A stretch of DNA of 64,000 nucleotides from Leptodontidium sp. MPI-SDFR-AT-0119 (taxonomy: Eukaryota; Ascomycota; Leotiomycetes; Helotiales; Leptodontidiaceae), in assembly GCA_020726505.1 (NCBI GenBank), contig JAHLEZ010000009.1:1302001-1366000 (forward strand), read 5' to 3'. Shown in pieces: positions 36,527 through 47,199 of this stretch. The notes under the pieces are model-generated. The model saw only the letters and a program-made list of their open reading frames with translations. It did no database searches and was not told where the DNA came from. The first letter of the stretch is position 1; every line of letters starts with the position of its first letter. A program made the position numbers and the translations under genes.

Positions 36527-37054
36527 GGGGATATACTAAGAAACCCCACCGAATCTCCACCGAAACCAGTCCGGCTAAGCTCTGACCCCTGACTTTGACC
36601 CGCACCCCCCTTTTCCGGACCGAAGTATGCTCATGCAGGGACCTGTGGACCAACAGGGAGCGAGAATTCATGGGAGAAAGAAGCTACCATAAGCTGTAAA
36701 CGAATTATGGAGTTTGAGGCTAACTGAAGGAAACCACTAACCATCGCCTCTATTATGTCAGCAAAGTAACCTGAGATACGAACTCCACCAATGACCGACA
36801 CAGACGCGCTACCCCGCAATCCTACCTTGTCTGGTCCTGTATATTAATTACTCAATATCTTTCCCCTCTTTCATCCACTTTCTTCCCCATCGAATGTAGC
36901 ACATTTTCTTTAACGTCTGTCCCTGCACTTGCCAAAATAACGATTGCTTGAAATCCTTAAGCACACTGCTAGGTGCCGGCGTGGCTAGATCGTACCATAC
37001 CTACTGCCCTCAAGCTAGGTCGCTGGCCTGCGACACACGAGTTGGCACTGAGCA

Positions 37055-37975
37055 ATGGTCACCCTGGCCAATATCAGCGCTGAAGCGTTGTCAAGGTCTG
37101 CTAAAGCCATGATTATTGTTTGATACAGTCTAACCCTTTGATTATGTAGTATCTTATCATCTGAGCCAATTACCCTCCTGCCGAGTGACTCCGATAGTCC
37201 TGTATATATTCACGAGCGTCTACTTAGCTCTGTGTCGCCACCCCTCAGTGCTGCATATCAGGGAGAATGGAAGGAGTCGAAATCGAGGGCCTATAAGTTC
37301 CTTCAGGACGATGAGGGTTTTTATACAGATGTCACCAGAGATTTGTTGATTTGCTTTGTGAGGTGGGCATATCTTGGTGACTACTCGACGGAAATGATAG
37401 GAATACCTTCGTTTGTGGAGGAACCTGTTGCTATGGAGGAAGTTTTTGTGCACGATGGGTTTTCCTTCATGATCCCGAAAGTAGAGAAAGACAAGATTTG
37501 TGGAAGCCAGGACACGTCCGTGGATGAGATCCCGCCTGCTGCTCCCGATACACCAATTGCTAGACATGACAAGTTCGACGGTGGAGAAAAAGGACCTTCT
37601 ACTGAAATGGCCAACGCTGTCGATCCGCTACACCTCCATATACAACTCTACGTCTTCGCCAATATATACCTAATTGACGCCTTGAAAGATGTCTCCAAAG
37701 AAAAGATACTAGAGTATCTTCGGAAAGTGGATAAGTCCCTGTCAAAGGCCCCTTATACGACCAAGATTTTTGGCCTTCTCGAATATGCTTCGCGACACCT
37801 CAGTGATGATGATCCTCTCCTCAACTGGCTGGGAAGATATGCTAGCTGGAATTTGACGGCCCTCAGGCAAGATGCGCGGAGGCTAGAAAATTTGTTGGGT
37901 GATGGCAAGTTTGCAGTGCTACTGATTAGACATGTTCGCCCTAGCCAAAGGAATCCTTTCATATGTGTTTCATAG
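37055..37975 (+). CDS. BTB/POZ-domain protein
   Basis: The predicted product is 288 aa from two exons, 37055-37095 and 37150-37975. The 54-bp intron between them has a perfect TCTAACC branch and TAG acceptor but a weak GTCTGC donor, and phases match. The N-terminal half fits fungal BTB domains: EPITLLPSDSDSPVYIHERL, LLSSVSPPLSAAYQGEWKES and LLICFVRWAYLGDYS. A linker rich in Pro/Asp follows, then LHIQLYVFANIYLIDALKDV and LKDVSKEKILEYL, the helical part after BTB that begins with a conserved LYVxAxxY element. BTB domains mediate dimerisation and Cul3 binding; the partner here is unknown. The gene is GC-balanced and shows no disabling change. The first short exon is the least certain part. Confidence 0.65.
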
Positions 37976-38158
37976 TTAAGCTTCTGGCCTCGACACAAAG
38001 ACTGCTTGCTAATGACTTGCAGGCCTCTTCGAAATTCGGAGCACTCAGGAGAGGTTCCATAAAGGAAGAATATAGCTTCAAATTTTGAAGATGCGCAGTG
38101 AAAGAAAAGGCGTACATTCCGGGAGTTACGCCGTTCGAGGAGAGGGGTGCCTTCGAAA

Positions 38159-38584
38159 TTAAGCTGAAAGCTTAATGCCTTCGAAATGAGCTGATAAGCT
38201 CGGAGAGAAGGTTCTTCGACAAGAAGAGAGGGCGAGGGCTTCCTTGCGTCTTAAGGTGGCTGAGTCGGACATCACCTCACCTTCTTTTACTCCTGGAGAT
38301 CCTTTTCCCGTCGCATTCGACGGAACAACCACTGACGACGACCAGACGGCGACGATATAGATGTCTCTCGTTTCGCCACGGGTGATAAAGTTGCTGTTCA
38401 AGCTTGGTTTGGTAGCTATGTCTTCACAAACAAGTCTGGGAAGACTGTATCCGGACCCACGTTCCGCCTGTTGAAGTTGTGGAGGTTGCAGGCTGGTATT
38501 TCTGGTTCCCCGAGCTTGAATAGCAGTCCAGTTACTAAACGTAGACGCATAATATAGGATGGCTTTGTCTTTTCTTTGGTCCAT
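38159..38584 (-). CDS. Hypothetical 141-aa frame
   Basis: An ATG-initiated frame in balanced sequence between the BTB gene and the HET pseudogene. It starts MDQRKDKAILYYASTFSNWT and shows no domain, signal peptide or membrane segment. The opposite strand of the same stretch also has open frames, so this may be non-coding or a remnant. Low confidence. Confidence 0.2.
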   Translation of the reverse strand: MDQRKDKAILYYASTFSNWTAIQARGTRNTSLQPPQLQQAERGSGYSLPRLVCEDIATKPSLNSNFITRGETRDIYIVAVWSSSVVVPSNATGKGSPGVKEGEVMSDSATLRRKEALALSSCRRTFSPSLSAHFEGIKLSA

Positions 38585-38970
38585 AGTTTCCTACATGACC
38601 TCTTCCTTTGTACGTCAATTTTCAGCAGTGTATGGCCTGTTTAACCAAAAATCAATGGCTCTTGTTGATTGGTATGAGTCACATGATGAGTCATGAGTAT
38701 CATTTCTACCTAGCTTATAGTATTGGAGCCTATGGCTGCCTATCGTTCAGATGGCTTATATGAAGCATCTACAGCTGTAGTCTTAATTAATCAGTCGAAT
38801 ACTGTTTACTGCTCACAATCCCGCCAACTGACAGCTCTGGAGCCCTTCTCACGTGTTGGGACATTCTATTTAAGAGGAGAAATGACCCGTGATACTTCAA
38901 GTCTAACAAACCCAATCCAAACACATCTGTCGATATCATATACTGCACCAAACTCCAAGTATCTAGTCGT

Positions 38971-41035
38971 TCAAAAAACACGAATATCTGCCTGTTGTCG
39001 TACCATACAACCCTCCTGAACCTTTCCAATACCAATTCTCTCATACTCGCCTTCCTTTCCGTCTCTCTGTCTTACAATCAACATATGATACTCCCACTGA
39101 TCCTCCGAACCCGTTCTCCCAACAGCAACACCGCGCTCCGAGGGAAAGTCGGCCTCTCGCTTGACATCATACATGATCCAACCCTTTTTCGCATCGCACG
39201 AATCGAATATCTCGCAACGTACCGCCACTGACCCTGCAACTTCTATCTCTTTCGAATGGCAATCCTGAAACTTCCACACATTGGTGATTAAGGTTTGCTT
39301 GTCGGTTTTGTGTCTCTTATGGAAACGAAGGTTCTAGGACAACTCTAATGCCTTAGTGATTAGGCTTAGCTTATCATTTTTGTGCTTAAAATCAAAATGA
39401 AGGTTTTTGAACACCTTCATTTTACCAAAATCGGGGTTCATGAAGTCGATGCCTCCATTGTATGCCATCCAAGACCATGATGGCACGTCCCGAGATTTAT
39501 AGTCGATCCGCTCCATCGTGCATTGTAGGTCATACCGCTGCCACAGAAGACTTCGATGAAGGTATAAACCAAAGACGCCATATTTTTCTGGACAACCCAG
39601 AGCTTCTGCGATACGAGCCGCTAGCCCAGACAATGCAATAGCTCTATCGGTAGGTTCAGAGAGGCCACGCTTCGAGTAATCCTTGACAAGATCCTCAAGG
39701 AAAGACAAAGTAGGCTTAATTCCCGACCGCAGAAGTAAACTTGGGAACCTTGGGTCAAGTCTAAAGTCCTTTGGGCTCCCTCGTTCCCTAAAAAGTAGAA
39801 GGGAGATTAGAATAAAGGTCCTAAAGATATATATATCACTTACTTTATTAGCTGAGTCAGATCTTCGCAGTATATACCTTCACCACATTCCCAGTACATC
39901 TGATTTTTGCCGAAGTAGATAGTTCGGCGAGAGAGGAATCTTTCCTGCATAACCCACGCACGAGTGTTGAGCCGGGCCTTCTCTACATCATTATCAAAAT
40001 CAGCTATATCAGTGCCCACATAGACTTGTCGGCCTGAGTCATCCTGAATATAGACGTAGTCGCCACTTTGCCGCTCTGTAAGGAATCTCGCATACGAATC
40101 ATCAGCCGATGTTGCAGCGATTGTACAGTAAGCAGAAGTAAGCAGAGGCATAGACGTCTTCCATTAGCTTGGATTCTTGCTCCTAGTCTCCACCTTCCCC
40201 TTGCTTGATATAGAGCGAGTCAATCTAGAGATACTTCACGTCTAGGCCTCGAACCACCTCGACCGCATGCTGAAAGGTCAGAGGTAGATCAGTTCTCTTC
40301 CATCCTTTTTCACGCTGCTCGATGTTCTCCCGGGTTGTGCAATATGGCGGTACCTCGCCCTGCTTGACATCTCCCCAACAATGAGACAAAGCAATATATT
40401 TCTGATCGCCAATTTTCTTTGTTGGAACAAGCTTCAGGAATCCCGAGTCATAGTCTAAACTCTTTGGATCACCGACATAAAGAAGTCTTGTCGGTAATTT
40501 TGCGGCTTTGTGCTTGTTACAACTATGAAAACCGTCACACCTTTGAAGCCAGTCGCGAATAAGTGTAAAGCGCAGATGATTTCCTGCAGCAGGCAGTACT
40601 GGGAGGCCAATTTGAGCTTCAATGTCAGACTCTTCCGAGGATCCTAGAAAAGAGCACTTAGCAAGCCAAGCCTTGCAGTTTTATATATAGTCACGGATAC
40701 TAACCTAGATTTGAACATAGACGGAGGATACGACGACGATGCCCATTGTGATCTATTGTTAGTGCCGAGCCACTTCTAATAACTCGGCCATTCGATGTCT
40801 CGCCGTTTGGAGGCTTGGCTGCGCCGGAAATCAGATTACATAGCTGGCAATCTTTTCCAGTAGTAGCTAATTCGGAAAGATCAACACTTCTACTAGAGAA
40901 CAGTATGGAGCTGCAACAAGTACAGCACTTCGCGGGTGCTTTTAACTCCCATAAGGAATCGAATTCTTCCAGAGTGTTTTCTGCGAATCGCCGAGCAAAA
41001 CTGTTATCAAAGGTATACTGCCAGTCATTGGACTA
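38971..41035 (-). pseudogene. HET-domain protein with three TAG stops
   Basis: A nearly complete HET gene can be read on the minus strand. An N-terminal Cys motif (CCTCCSS ... CQLCNLIS) at about 40850-40960 is followed by KYIALSHCWGDV, LPLTFQHAVEVVRGL, SAYCTIAATSADDSYARFL, LNTRAWVMQERFLSRRTIYF and, after a 56-bp intron (39788-39843, donor GTAAGT, acceptor TTTTTAG), DYSKRGLSEPTDRAIALSGL, VPSWSWMAYNGGIDF and a C-terminus ending at 38971. Three in-frame TAG codons at 40225-40227, 40183-40185 and 39334-39336 fall where Trp is conserved or plausible (RYLW-IDSL, GDW-EQE). On the plus strand each is CCA to CTA, the RIP signature. Otherwise the frame is open, so inactivation looks recent. HET proteins drive incompatibility-type cell death. 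A further 5' exon may lie beyond an intron starting at 41089. Confidence 0.8.
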
Positions 41036-41080
41036 CAACCCATCGTTAATAATGGCAGGTACTTAGCCTTATCTGCCAAC

Positions 41081-41236
41081 CTACTTACGTCCTACAGCGG
41101 GAAACACCACGAGGTCAGCAGCGGCTCCGCCAGCTCAGGACTGCCGGCCTACTTACGTCCTACAGCAGCAAACACTACAAGGTTAGCAGCGGCTCCGCCA
41201 GCTCAGGACTGCCGGCCTTCTTACCTCCTATAGCGT
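41081..41236. repeat. 68-bp tandem repeat, 2.3 copies
   Basis: Units start at 41081, 41149 and 41217 (CTACTTACGTCCTACAGC). Each full unit contains GCGGCTCCGCCAGCTCAGG. On the minus strand the first two carry GTAAGT, so the repeat duplicates a potential splice donor at the 5' side of the HET pseudogene. Confidence 0.85.
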
Positions 41237-42027
41237 TATCCTCAGTTAGTAAAGATTTTGGGTTAATTAGATAGTTATGTACATTCTATACTCTATTAGG
41301 CTCGCTCGTGGTTTGTTTCCATTTATATGGCCATACTGTGAAAAGATGTTCTTCGCTGATCCTAGATACTGAAGACGCCTGCATTTTCGCTTGTTTTGCT
41401 ACCACTAGTCAAGCCGATTTATCGTTGAGCACTTAGTTCTGGTGGTTGTCCTATGCTGTCGTGTTTTATAATATTTGACTGTCTCGCCAAAAGCGGGGTT
41501 GTGCTGCCGCCTAAAGGCTCGTCGGGCCTACATTTATTCCGGTCTTAGATCACTTGACCTACCCTTCTGATAATTGTCTGCTTTATATTTATTATCTTTT
41601 TAATTGAGTCAGAAGAGCAGGGAAGCTTGTGCCTTTATACCCTACTTTCTCTCCAAGGAAACCTTCCGGTTTCTTCTAGAATGTTACAGAATCAATTTGT
41701 CACGTGTCGGGAGTGTTATGCTTAAGCAAATTGCTTCCCTAAATATAAGAACAATCTAAGGAAGGAAGCTGGGCCTGGGCTCCGTACGCTTATTTCTATA
41801 CCGTACGGGGGCTGTTATTAGGACAACGCAGATGCCTAGGGCTTTCCGGCACCAAATCTCTCCCACTGGTTCAAATCGTCACACAATTGCTTGACCATGT
41901 GAAATAATCTCCCTTCAAAATTCGTGTCTGTTCATGGAGTAAGCGGCTACCAAGGCGGACCCCATCGCCGATCTTGCCGTGCCTTAAAGACAAAAAGCTT
42001 TCTCTGCTAGCAAACATAAAAACATGC
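41237..42027. other. Intergenic region
   Basis: Balanced to slightly AT-rich sequence with no convincing coding frame. It contains the upstream region of the HET pseudogene and the 3' flank of the HET-S-like locus. I see no repeat or RNA gene. Confidence 0.35.
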
Positions 42028-42778
42028 TTAATCATACAAGTCCTTTCCGCCAAACTTATTCCTGATCAAAGCTTTTTCACCCTTCTCCACCTCGATGCCA
42101 TCATTCATGTGAGATATCCCAATTGGACCCCCGATCCAGTCATTACTATATGCATCTCCGGTATGAGCTTGTCCTTTGATGCCCATATTCGAGTGTTGAT
42201 GCCCTCCAATAATTTCCTTGACCGCCCTTTGGAGCAGGGTATCGACACCTGTGGCTGCAGACTCGACCAGCTGAAGAGACTGTCTATCGCTAGTTTTGTC
42301 GCCAGTCTCTGCTGCTTCTTGTGGACAAGTGTGATATGGGCCTGATGGGCAGGGAATAATCGCTCGATCTCGTCAATGAGGGAGACGATCTGTTCCAGAA
42401 GGTCTTTCTGTTGGGAATGAGGCACATGGTCGTCACGTGGCACCGCGCACTAGCGTGGTGAGGGGCCTTAAGCTCCTCCACCCTCCTCCTTCTTAGACAA
42501 CTAAGCCTATCAACCAAAAGTCGCTGTATCTACTCGAGTAGTATTGGTGAGCTACCCTGTGTAACCAACAATCTCTAAAGGATAAATGATCAAGAATCTT
42601 CCGAGGCGGGCAAAAACCATAGGTGTCCTCGCGTCACCTGCATTTGGAAGCCGCAGCGTCTGTCGTCTCCGGTGTATATGACATGGAAGGCTTGAAAGAA
42701 TCTGGCTAGAATCCGTACCACGACCGATATGTTGAATGTGCAGATGAGAGTAGTGCATGAGACTTCACTTACTGCCAT
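42028..42778 (-). pseudogene. HET-S-like HeLo/prion-forming protein, frameshifted
   Basis: The C-terminal part matches the layout of the HET-S family. A helical HeLo C-terminus (DLLEQIVSLIDEIERLF) is followed by a linker (LVESAATGVDTLLQRAV) and two short related motifs separated by a linker: R1 at 42139-42201 with GIKGQAHTGDAY and R2 at 42028-42111 with GIEVEKGEKALIRNKFGG, ending KDLYD. In the family these two pseudo-repeats form the beta-solenoid amyloid fold and HeLo is the membrane-targeting cell-death domain. The frame changes by one base near 42311-42323, between HeLo and the linker, so the motif cannot be made from the HeLo frame as written. The N-terminal half (ATG at 42778, with GTAAGT just after it as a possible donor) is poorly conserved. 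No partner NLR adjoins it. Confidence 0.65.
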
Positions 42779-43559
42779 GGTAGAGGTCGATGGAGGCTAC
42801 TGTCGAGAAGGGTCGCTCGTAGCGAGCACCTTACTGGTGACATCGGCCACGATACCAGCGGTGAGACGTTAAATCTGCGCTGCCCGGCTCTCACCATCGA
42901 CCTGTTCCGTCACGTAATACTGGTTTGGTCTCAGCCTTATTCACGTTGGCGTCGAAGGAAGACACCCGAACAATTCGAGCTGTGGGGGCTTCTTCCTTCA
43001 GAATACGGTTTCGGGTCCTCTCCACATATTGGAGTCGATTGGTGATCTCTCCTGGGCAGTGGAATTATGAAACGTAATTTGACGTCGATTCTGGATGCTG
43101 TGCGCAGGCAAGTGCCGCCAATACTCAGCCTTCTCTAGTTGTGGCTGAAACTTCACCTCACTTGCTTCGATCCTGTTTCATGACCCCCAAGCATGCCACA
43201 CAAGGCTGCAGCATATTCTCAAATGAGGCCTCGAATGAGGCTTGGGCATGGTCACAAGTGTCGTGGGGTTTCACCGTCGACGCCGTACGAAATTCTGCGC
43301 ATGGTAACTCAGCCTCGATTTGATATAACCTTCAGCTGCACACCTACGAATGACAGTGGGCGTCAAAAATTGGTCAAGGTAATTCTCTTTACGCGTATGT
43401 TTGAGATCATACACAAAACAGGTTCTTCCAAGAGTACAAAGTTTTGGCCGCAAGCCAAGGCAGACACAAAACGAACGCCTCCGAAACCCAGCTACACACT
43501 TGATTTAAACATGTCGATGACCGCCAGGTTGCTCGAAGGAAGAGTCCTATATCGAAATC
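42779..43559. other. Spacer with a small minus-strand coding remnant
   Basis: Most of this 780-bp spacer shows nothing definite. On the minus strand, about 42891-43050, one frame reads ITNRLQYVERTRNRILKEEA and on to a stop, with composition like real protein, but no start or family could be found. The right end should hold the promoter of the membrane-protein gene at 43560. Confidence 0.3.
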
Positions 43560-45242
43560 ATGCTCAACTATCAGTTCTGGTTCTTCCTAGCCATTCTTTG
43601 GCAAAGTGCGCAGTCACAATTTGCTGGGCAAATTGACAAGGCTCCTTTCACAACTGTCTTTGCCAACCGGACGAGCGTTACCCTTGACGAGTGCTATACA
43701 GTCAATGGCCGAGGCTGGGCTCACTATGATTTCCTGGACATACAAAAACGAGGTGAGCAAAGCGAATGTTATAAGTCATGAGATTAGCGCTAAAGCTCGA
43801 TAGTTGGAGTATGGCTGGTACCATTGTTCATCCTGATTGGTTCATTCCAATTCGCTCAACTCGGCCGTTTGAACGGGTTCCTTGTCTTCTGCAATATTTT
43901 GGCGTGTCCATGGACATCGATATACAATCTCCTTACGAAGCTGGCAGCCTACCAAGATATTCATCGTCAATGCCACAGGTTACCTTTCCGCCCAGATACT
44001 CGGAGATCCGTTGCTATTATCGTAGCAAGTTTAGATGACTGGCAACAATGCTTAGCCTGTCTCTCCCATGAATGGAGTTCCATGGGCAGGATAGTATCTC
44101 TGGCCAGAAGTGTGATTGCTTCCAATGATACAAGGCTAAGGACATCCATCTTTCACGAGTTTCATCTGGCAGCACAAGACCTTTCCGATGCGCGTGTGAA
44201 TGGGCTGGGAAAGACGTCCCTTGGCACGGCCAACTACATAATCGCGGTCTGGATGGCGCTCTGGAACGTAGCGAGAGGCGATCTCAACAACAGAACTGGT
44301 CACAGCATGGCGTTCGGCATACTCTGGACGTGGCTTCTTGTGTTGGTGTTCCTCAGTGCCCTCACGGGAGGTTTCATCACAAAGAGGTCAGTTCGGAAAA
44401 TCCTGATGCGGCTCGACCGACATCTGCAGAAGATTGCAGTAGCCGAAGCCGCAGATCGTGAGGAGCACAGAGAACACGAAGAAATGGAACAAATCATCAA
44501 TCTTCTTCATGAGCCCCTTTTCCCTTTCAATACGATCACCGACCTCAAAGACGCATACAGCCACCTCTCCTGGCTCGGTATGAACTACTCTCTCAATCCC
44601 TCTCCAGCCTGCCCTTCGCACCTCAAGGTCCCGCTGGCGCTCTTTTCCCTGCTCCCAATCATCCTCGCCTGCTCCGCAGCCAATTGGCTCTCCGTAACAA
44701 ATCCAACTTACGGATTTGGGTGCCGCAACCTCGAGCAATGCATCTTCCTCCTCTCCTGGCTCATCTCCGCCTGCCTCACTCTCTATTTCCACTCCCGCTT
44801 CTCCCCCAAAACCGCAGCGCGCCTCACACACACTAAAGACATCATTATCAGCTTAGCAATCTCCATCAGCTTCATCATGGGCTTCATCGGCTGGTTCAAC
44901 AGCTGCTGGTGCTGGAGCAGCTGGTTCTCTAACTGGCGCAATCCCTACATCGTCTTCGATCCGAAGCCTCACATGATGGCCTTGGCGAAAGGACCTTGGA
45001 GGAAGATCGCGTTCCCGGCGCTTGGGATGCAGATTACGTTTATTGCTGTGGCTGCTGTGTGGTTTTGGAAGGGTTGGAGGGTCTTTGAGATTAGTGATGA
45101 TGAGCATGAGGGGTTGTTTGCGGGTGGAGAGGGGAGAGATAGAATGGCTAGCTTTGCTGTCCCGCGTCATGCTGTTGAGAACTACCGGATGGCGCAGTTA
45201 CAGCGGAGGAGGGAGGAAGAGTTACGTGAGGTTCGCTGGTGA
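43560..45242 (+). CDS. Polytopic membrane protein with signal peptide
   Basis: The predicted product is 543 aa from exons 43560-43752 and 43804-45242, joined in phase across a 51-bp intron (donor GTGAGC, branch GCTAAAG, acceptor GATAG). The N-terminus is a typical signal peptide (MLNYQFWFFLAILWQSAQS). After a short luminal segment come hydrophobic helices around WLVPLFILIGSFQF, AFGILWTWLLVLVFLSAL, VPLALFSLLPIILACSAA, CIFLLSWLISACLTLYF, IIISLAISISFIMGFIGW and ITFIAVAAVWFWKGW. A charged, heptad-like stretch (EEHREHEEMEQIINLL) lies between the second and third. The C-terminus is Arg/Glu-rich. It resembles conserved fungal integral membrane proteins of unknown role. No disabling change was seen. 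Confidence 0.75.
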
Positions 45243-45546
45243 TAAGCCAAGGAGATTGATCATCTCGACGAAAAGTCAACGAACCGAGTTCCACGAGGTT
45301 ACAATGTTAGGAAGAAGCAATATAGAAGTTGATCATCTATTTGATGTTGGGTAAGGGGCAGCTGTCCGAGCTGGACGGATTTCCTTCCTGTGCGTCTGGA
45401 AGCTCGAAGCGCTGGTGTACTTGGCTTGCGTTGAAACCCTAATTTAGTCTATTCTTGTCTCCTTGGATCTGCACGTCACAATACAATTAGGATCTACGGA
45501 TTCAGAAATAAAAGAGTTGCAGTACGCTCAATCATTTGTATCAACA

Positions 45547-46101
45547 CTAAGGTAGCAACTTCTCACCCTCAACCTCCATCAACCCCATCCTATACTTCCC
45601 AAGCGGAACCGGTATCTCCCCACTATACCCCGCCTCCCCCCTCGCAACCTCCAACTTCCTCGTAACCTTCCCAACCATCTTCGCAATCCAGCGATCATTA
45701 ACCAACGCACTAGTAGCTTTCCTCTTCACACCCCCCTTAAACTTCCCCTTCAACACTTCAAACTTACTCTTGCCCATCTCCTCCTCGCTCTCCCCATCTT
45801 CTCTAATGCGCGTTCCGCTTGCAGGGTTTTAGGCTTCCAGTCTGCGTCCACGACGCCTTGCTCTAGTTCTTGCATTTTTGGTTCCGAGGAGGGGTCATCT
45901 GATGGAGGGGGTGGTGTGGGGAGGATATGCTCGTGGTGCGGAAGCAGATACGATGGGATTGTAAATCGTGCGTCTGCGCCTCCGAGACGGATGATTTGTT
46001 TCAGGCTGAGCCTCTTCAGGTTTGTCATCACCTTTGGATGACTTTGGCTCGGACGATGACTGATTCGGGCTACTTGGTGGTGTGCTTTCTGTTGGAGCCA
46101 T
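45547..46101 (-). CDS. Hypothetical small basic protein, structure uncertain
   Basis: Three overlapping frames look like parts of one gene. The 5' part starts with ATG at 46101 (MAPTESTPPSSPNQSSSEP, Ser/Pro-rich). A middle frame has LKQIIRLGGADARFTIPSYL and an acidic stretch. The 3' part, 45547-45777, is Lys/Arg-rich (KSKFEVLKGKFKGGVKRKAT ... GEIPVPLGKYRMGLMEVEG). At least one intron or frameshift must connect them, and I could not fix its borders. The clean 3' frame and balanced composition favour a real gene. The family is not recognised. Confidence 0.45.
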
Positions 46102-46508
46102 TGTCAACGCGAAGGATTAGTGGATGACTTTGATGGGATAATATACACAGAAGTGAAGCTTCAGAAGAAGCTTGGAGAATTGGGAGGAATGAGAAGGCGA
46201 ATGATCAAATTTGAAGGGAATTCGCACCCTTATCTGTATTCTCATGCCGGGAAGTCGCATGTATCTATGAGCCATCTTGAGGGCACGATCTGGCGAGAAG
46301 AGGGAGCGAAACGAATGGGAAGATAAAAGAATCGAACCTGCAGAGTCCAAGTCTAGAACAGAATGGTGTTACGGCAGAAACAAGGAAGCTGTGGGTCTCC
46401 CAGGGTAACATCAAAATTGGTTAGTGTGCCCGGTTCCTTCCTCAACTGCAATTCTGTGAAACTGTAGATGGCGGGGTGAGCCTCGGGATGTGAGAGCGCT
46501 TGGTCCGA

Positions 46509-47190
46509 TCATGATGGATTAATGCAAAAGTACGTTAAGGACGATAGCGCGGTTGGCGTGGACATTCTGCGTCGTTGGCCTAGTGCATCCAGGAGAAGGT
46601 CAGCTTCACCAGGCAGCCCATGATCTGCACAGTTCTGCGTCCCCTCCTTTTTTCCTGGCTCGAATTTGGCCCTTTGAAGCCATTTCCCCAATGTTTGTAG
46701 GATAACATCAATGTTCTCTATGCCCTCCAGGCTGCCCTGGGAAAGACGAGGCTTCTCCAAGTCGGTCATACGAATATCGTCCAGTCTTTCCGGAAAAGAT
46801 ATCGGAGGGGTTGGTAGAGGAGGGGGAGTGGCCTCGGAGGTGAACAATGTCACGGACCTATGTCGTAGTGCTGTGGAACAGCCACAGCCTACATGTTAGC
46901 GCTAGATGTCTTCATCGCGAAGGATATTACGGCGACCTTACTTACGGAATTACGGGTCCAACCTCGTTGTCTCTGGATTTCATAGAAAGGCGCAAAGATG
47001 GGGATGCTAAGCGAATTGAAGTTGATACATATCGGCAATTTCGTAACTTTTATCCGATATCCTACAAGGGCAGCTGGCGGAAAACCGTCAGCCACGGTAT
47101 CCAGGAGAGCGGGTAGCGGCCCTGCAATTGTTTGCGCGCCACAGCAGCCACAAAGTTTATCAGGGTCTCGGACTAAAGAAATATTAATCT
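46509..47190 (-). CDS. Hypothetical gene fragment with probable intron
   Basis: A 5' frame (46920-47190 region; PICINFNSLSIPIFAPFYEI) and a 3' frame (46509-46880; TPPISFPERLDDIRMTDLEK, DVILQTLGKWLQRAKFEPGK) flank a strong intron end, GCGCTAACATGTAG, finishing at about 46891 on the minus strand. A GTAAGT donor 57 bp upstream exists but does not keep frame; a weaker GTTGGA donor does. No start codon was found for the 5' part. Function unknown. Confidence 0.35.
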
Positions 47191-47199
47191 GAAGCTCGA

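Noticed and set aside
37232..37975. Start of the BTB gene at 37232
   Set aside because: That codon is GTG, and the conserved first part of the BTB fold lies upstream in the same frame back to a TAG acceptor at 37149, so the exon begins earlier.
44388..44831. 147-codon minus-strand frame, Glu/Gly-rich
   Set aside because: Exact antisense of membrane-spanning exons of the gene at 43560-45242; a codon-bias shadow.
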